Of a stretch of 64,000 nucleotides of DNA, positions 60,648-64,000 are shown piece after piece. Source of the stretch: Clusia tigrina (Eukaryota > Arthropoda > Insecta > Diptera > Clusiidae); NCBI GenBank assembly GCA_920105625.2, contig CAKKTE020000348.1:245410-309409 (forward strand). Direction: 5' to 3'. Under the pieces are notes generated by a model, which made no database searches, was not told where the DNA came from, and was given only the letters and a program-made list of their open reading frames with translations. The first letter of the stretch is position 1, and every line of letters starts with the position of its first letter. Position numbers and translations under genes: made by a program.

Positions 60648-63462
60648 TCTGCTGCTGCTTTCTCTATGCCAATATCTACCCCTATCTGCCTCAGTTGGCG
60701 TTGCAGCCTATGTCTGCGTCTCTGTAGGTGTCTCAGTCGGTGCCACTGTCGATTGGGGGGTCTGCTGCTTTCTCTATGCCTATATCTACCCCTATCTGCC
60801 TCAGTTGGCGTCGCAGCCTATGTCTGCGTCTCTGTAGGTGTCTCAGTCGCTGCCGCTGTCTACTGTGGGGTCTGCTGCCTTCTCTATGCCAATATCTACC
60901 CCTAGTTACCTCAGTCGGCGTCAGCCCCTGTTAGCGTCTCTGTAGGTGTCTCAGTCGCTGCCGCTGTCGATTGGGGGGTCTGCTGCCTTCTCTATGCCTA
61001 TATCTACCACTATCTGCCTCAGTCGGCGTCGCAGCCTCTGTCAGCGGCTCTGAAGGTGTCTGAGTCGCTGCCGCTGTCGATTGGGGGGTCTGCTGCCTTC
61101 TCTATGCCTATATCTACCCCTATCTGCCTCAGTCGGCGTCTCAGTCGGCGTAGCAGCCTCTGTCAGCGTCTCTGAAGGCGTCTCAGTCACTGCCGCTGTC
61201 GATTAGGGGGGTCTGCTGCCTTCTCTATGCCTATATCTACCCCTATCTGCCTCAGTCGGCGTCTCAGTCGGCGTCGCAGCCTATGTCTGCGTCTCTGTAG
61301 GTGTCTCGTTCGGTGCCACTGTCGATTGGGGGGGTCTGCTGCTTTCTCTATGCCTATATCTACCCCTATCTGCCTCAGTTGGCGTCGCAGCCTATGTCCG
61401 CGTCTCTGTAGGTGTCTCAGTCGGTGCCACTGTCGATTGGGGGGTCTGCTGCCTTCTCTATGCCTATATCTACCCCTATTTGCCTCAGTCGGCGTCTCAG
61501 TCGGCGTAGCAGCCTCTGTCAGCGTCTCTGTAGGTGTCTCAGTCGGTTCCACTGTCGATTGGGGGGGGTCTGCTGCTTTCTCTATGCCTATATCTACCCG
61601 TATCTGCCTCAGTTGGCGTCGCAGCCTATGTCTGCGTCTCTGTAGGTGTCTCAGTCGGTGCCAATGTCGATTGGGGGGGTCTGTTGCCTTCTCTATGCCT
61701 ATATCTACCCCTATCTGCCTCAGTCGGCGTCTCAGTCAGCGTCGCAGCCTCTGTAAGCGTCTCTGTAGGCGTCTCAGTTGCTGCCGCTGTCGATTGCTGG
61801 GTCTGCTGGTTTCTCTATGCCTCTATCTACCCCTATCTGCCTCAGTCGGCCTCGCAGCCTCTGTCAGCGTCTCTGTAGGCGTCTCAGTCGCTGCCGCTGT
61901 CGATTGGGTGGTCTGCTGCCTTCTCTATGCCTATATCTACTCCTCTCTGCCTCAGTCGGCGTCGCAGCCTCTGTCAGCGTCTCTGTAGGCGTCTCATTCG
62001 CTGCCGCTGTCGATTGGGGTGTCTGCTGCCTTCTCTATGCCAATATCTACCCCTATCTGCCTCAGTCGGCCTCGCAGCCTCTGTCAGCGTCTCTGTAGGC
62101 GTGTCAGTCGCTGCCGCTGTCGATTGGGTGGTCTGCTGCCTTCTCTATGCCTATATCTACCCCTATCAGCCTCAGTCGGCGTCGCAGCCTCTGTCAGCGT
62201 CTCTGTAGGCGTCTTAGTGGCTGCCGCTGTCGATTGGGTGGTCTGCTGCCTTCTCTATGCCTATATCTACCCCTATCTGCCTCAGTCGGCGTTGCAGCCT
62301 CTTGTCAGCGTCTCTGTAGGCATCTTAGTCGCTGCCGTTGTCGATTGGGGTGTCTGCTACCTTCTCTATGCCTATATCTACCCCCATCTGCCTCAGTCGG
62401 CGCCGCAGCCTCTCTCAGCGTCTCTGTAGGCGTCTCAGTAGCTGTCGCTGTCGATTGGGGGGTCTGCTGCATTCTCTATGCCTATATCTACCCCTATCTG
62501 CTTCAGTCGGCATCTCAGTCGGCGTCGCAGCCTCTGTCAGCGTCGCAGCCTCTGTCAGCGTCTCTCTAGGCGTCTCAGTCGCTGCCGTTGCCGATTGGGG
62601 GTCTGCTGCCTTCTCTATGCCTATATCTACCCCTTTCTGCCTCAGCCAGCGTCGCAGCCTCTCTCAGTGTCTCTGTAGGCGTCTCAGTAGCTGCCGCTAT
62701 GGATTGCGGGGGTCTGCTGCATTATCTATGCCTATATCTACACCTATCTGCCTCAGTCGGCGTCTCAGTCGACGTTGCAGCCTCTGTCAGTGTCTCTGTA
62801 GGCGTCTCAGTCGCTGCCGCTGTCGATTGGGGGGTCTGCTGCCTTCTCTATGCCTATATCTACACCTACCTCTTTCAGTCGGCATCTCAGTCTGCGTCGC
62901 AGCCTCTGCCAGCGTCTCTGTAGGTGTCTTAGTCGCTGCCGCTGTCTTTTGGGGGGGTATGCTGCTTTCTCTATGCCAATATCTACCCCTATCTGCGTCA
63001 GTCGGCATCTCAGTCGGCGTCGCAGCCTCTGTCAGCGTCGCAGCCTCTGTCAGCGTCGCAGCCTCTGTCAGCATCTCTCTAGGCGTCTCAGTCGCTGCCG
63101 CTGCCGATTGGGGGTCTGCTGCCTTCTCTATGCCTATATCTACCCCTATCTGCCTCAGCCGGCGTCGCAGCCTCTCTCAGTGTCTCTGTAGGCGTCTCAG
63201 TAGCTGCCGCTATCGATTGCGGGGTCTGCTGCCTTCTCTATGCCTATATCTACCCCTACCTTCCTCAGTCGGCGTCTCAGTCGGCGTTGCAGCCTCTGTC
63301 AGTGTCTCTGTAGGCGTCTCAGTCGCTGCCGCTGTCGATTGGGGGGTCTGCTACCTTCTCTATGCCTATATCTGCCCCTACCTCTTTCAGTCGGCATCTC
63401 AGTCTGCGTCGCAGCCTCTGTCAGCGTCTCTGTAGGTGTCTTAGTCGCTGCCGCTGTCTATT

Positions 63463-63476
63463 GGGGGGGGGGGGGG
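63463..63476. repeat. G14 tract
   Basis: Same monomer subtype in the last, partial right-hand unit. Confidence 0.95.
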
Positions 63477-64000
63477 TCTGCTGCTTTCTCTATGCCAATA
63501 TCTACCCCTATCTGCCTCAGTTGGCGTTGCAGCCTATGTCTGCGTCTCTGTAGGTGTCTCAGTCGGTGCCACTGTCGATTGGGGGGTCTGCTGCTTTCTC
63601 TATGCCTATGTCTACCCCTATCTGCCTCAGTTGGCGTTGCAGCCCATGTCTGCGTCTCTGTAGGTGTCTCAGTCGCTGCCGCTGTCTACTGTGGGGTCTG
63701 CTGCCTTCTCTATGCCAATATCTACCCCTAGTTACCTCAGTCGGCGTCGCAGCCCCTGTTAGCGTCTCTGTAGGTGTCTCAGTCGCTGCCCGCTGTCGAT
63801 TGGGGGGTCTGCTGCCTTCTCTATGCCTATATCTACCACTATCTGCCTCAGTCGGCGTCGCAGCCTCTGTCAGCGGCTCTGAAGGTGTCTGAGTCGCTGC
63901 CGCTGTCGATTGGGGGGTCTGCTGCCTTCTCTATGCCTATATCTACCCCTATCTGCCTCAGTCGGCGTCTCAGTCGGCGTAGCAGCCTCTGTCAGCGTCT

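Larger units (their letters stand above)
43343..64000. repeat. Satellite array, segment C
   Basis: This resumes the same satellite directly after the Gypsy element and continues to the right edge. The first 1-2 kb resembles segments A and B, with the last GATCTGTGGATATTCC monomer at about 44.41 kb. From about 47.6 kb the array is dominated by another set of monomer variants, for example one with TAGTTACCTCAGTC and one with CAGCCTCTTGTCAGCG, arranged in 2.0-3.6 kb units. No gene or other element was found in it. Confidence 0.97.
47584..64000. repeat. Right-hand higher-order satellite family, units of 2.0-3.6 kb
   Basis: The marker GCAGCCTCTTGTCAGCG begins at 47584, 50645, 54237, 57428, 59464 (GCAGACT here) and 62294. 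This gives unit lengths of 3061, 3592, 3191, 2036 and 2830 bp and a partial last unit. Each unit runs through the same sequence of variants: GCGCCGCAGCC, an 18-bp-expanded monomer, GCTATGGATTGC, TACACCTATC and a long-G GTCTATT monomer. Some units continue into TAGTTACCTCAGTC and a Gypsy-free tail of segment-A-like monomers, so units differ mainly by deletion of whole monomer blocks. Confidence 0.85.

Noticed and set aside
59508..60905. 465-codon plus-strand open frame in the satellite (also 447 codons at 1808-3151 and 387 at 57861-59024)
   Set aside because: It is only repeats of the satellite read through changing frames. The frame depends on G-tract length, overlapping frames are equally long, and there is no non-repeat domain, promoter or splice evidence.
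1..64000. Telomeric or rDNA spacer identity for the satellite
   Set aside because: No telomeric short repeat, rRNA gene or telomere-specific non-LTR element lies in the window.

Overview
The window is eukaryotic repeat-rich DNA, most likely heterochromatin of an insect and probably a fly. This is inferred from the two LTR retrotransposons, a BEL/Pao element and a Ty3/Gypsy element with a tRNA-Ser-type primer site like that of fly 17.6/297/ZAM-type elements. No host gene, tRNA, rRNA or CRISPR array was found.

About 46.8 kb is one GC-rich, CpG-rich satellite array, split into three segments (1-19161, 25433-32430, 43343-64000) by the two insertions. The basic monomer is about 122 bp or 110 bp, with rarer forms near 92 and 134 bp and longer ones, giving roughly 400 monomers. 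Length classes arise from gain or loss of an internal 12-bp unit (GTCTCAGTCGGC), an 18-bp unit (GTCGCAGCCTCTGTCAGC) and a variable G-tract at the monomer junction. The array has layered higher-order structure. Segment A holds a 5.1-5.3 kb block present twice in near tandem (about 8.26-13.15 and 13.38-18.44 kb) and several roughly 0.9-1.2 kb modules. The right part (from about 47.6 kb) is a different higher-order family with units of 2.0-3.6 kb. The many open frames across the satellite look like chance products of a stop-poor repeat.

19162-25432 is a BEL/Pao element on the minus strand. It has two 265-bp LTRs with one difference seen, a TTCTC target duplication, a polypurine tract, and one long gag-pol frame interrupted by a single TGA inside the reverse transcriptase. 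It looks young.

32431-43342 is a Ty3/Gypsy element, also on the minus strand. It has 473/471-bp LTRs (about 8 substitutions and 2 indels by eye), a GGGG target duplication, a tRNA-Ser-like primer site and a polypurine tract. Its gag, protease, reverse transcriptase, RNase H and integrase are all recognisable but broken by three in-frame stops and at least three frame changes. About 2.8 kb between integrase and the 3' LTR has no recognisable envelope gene. Removing either element with one target duplication rejoins the satellite in register, so both inserted into a pre-existing array.
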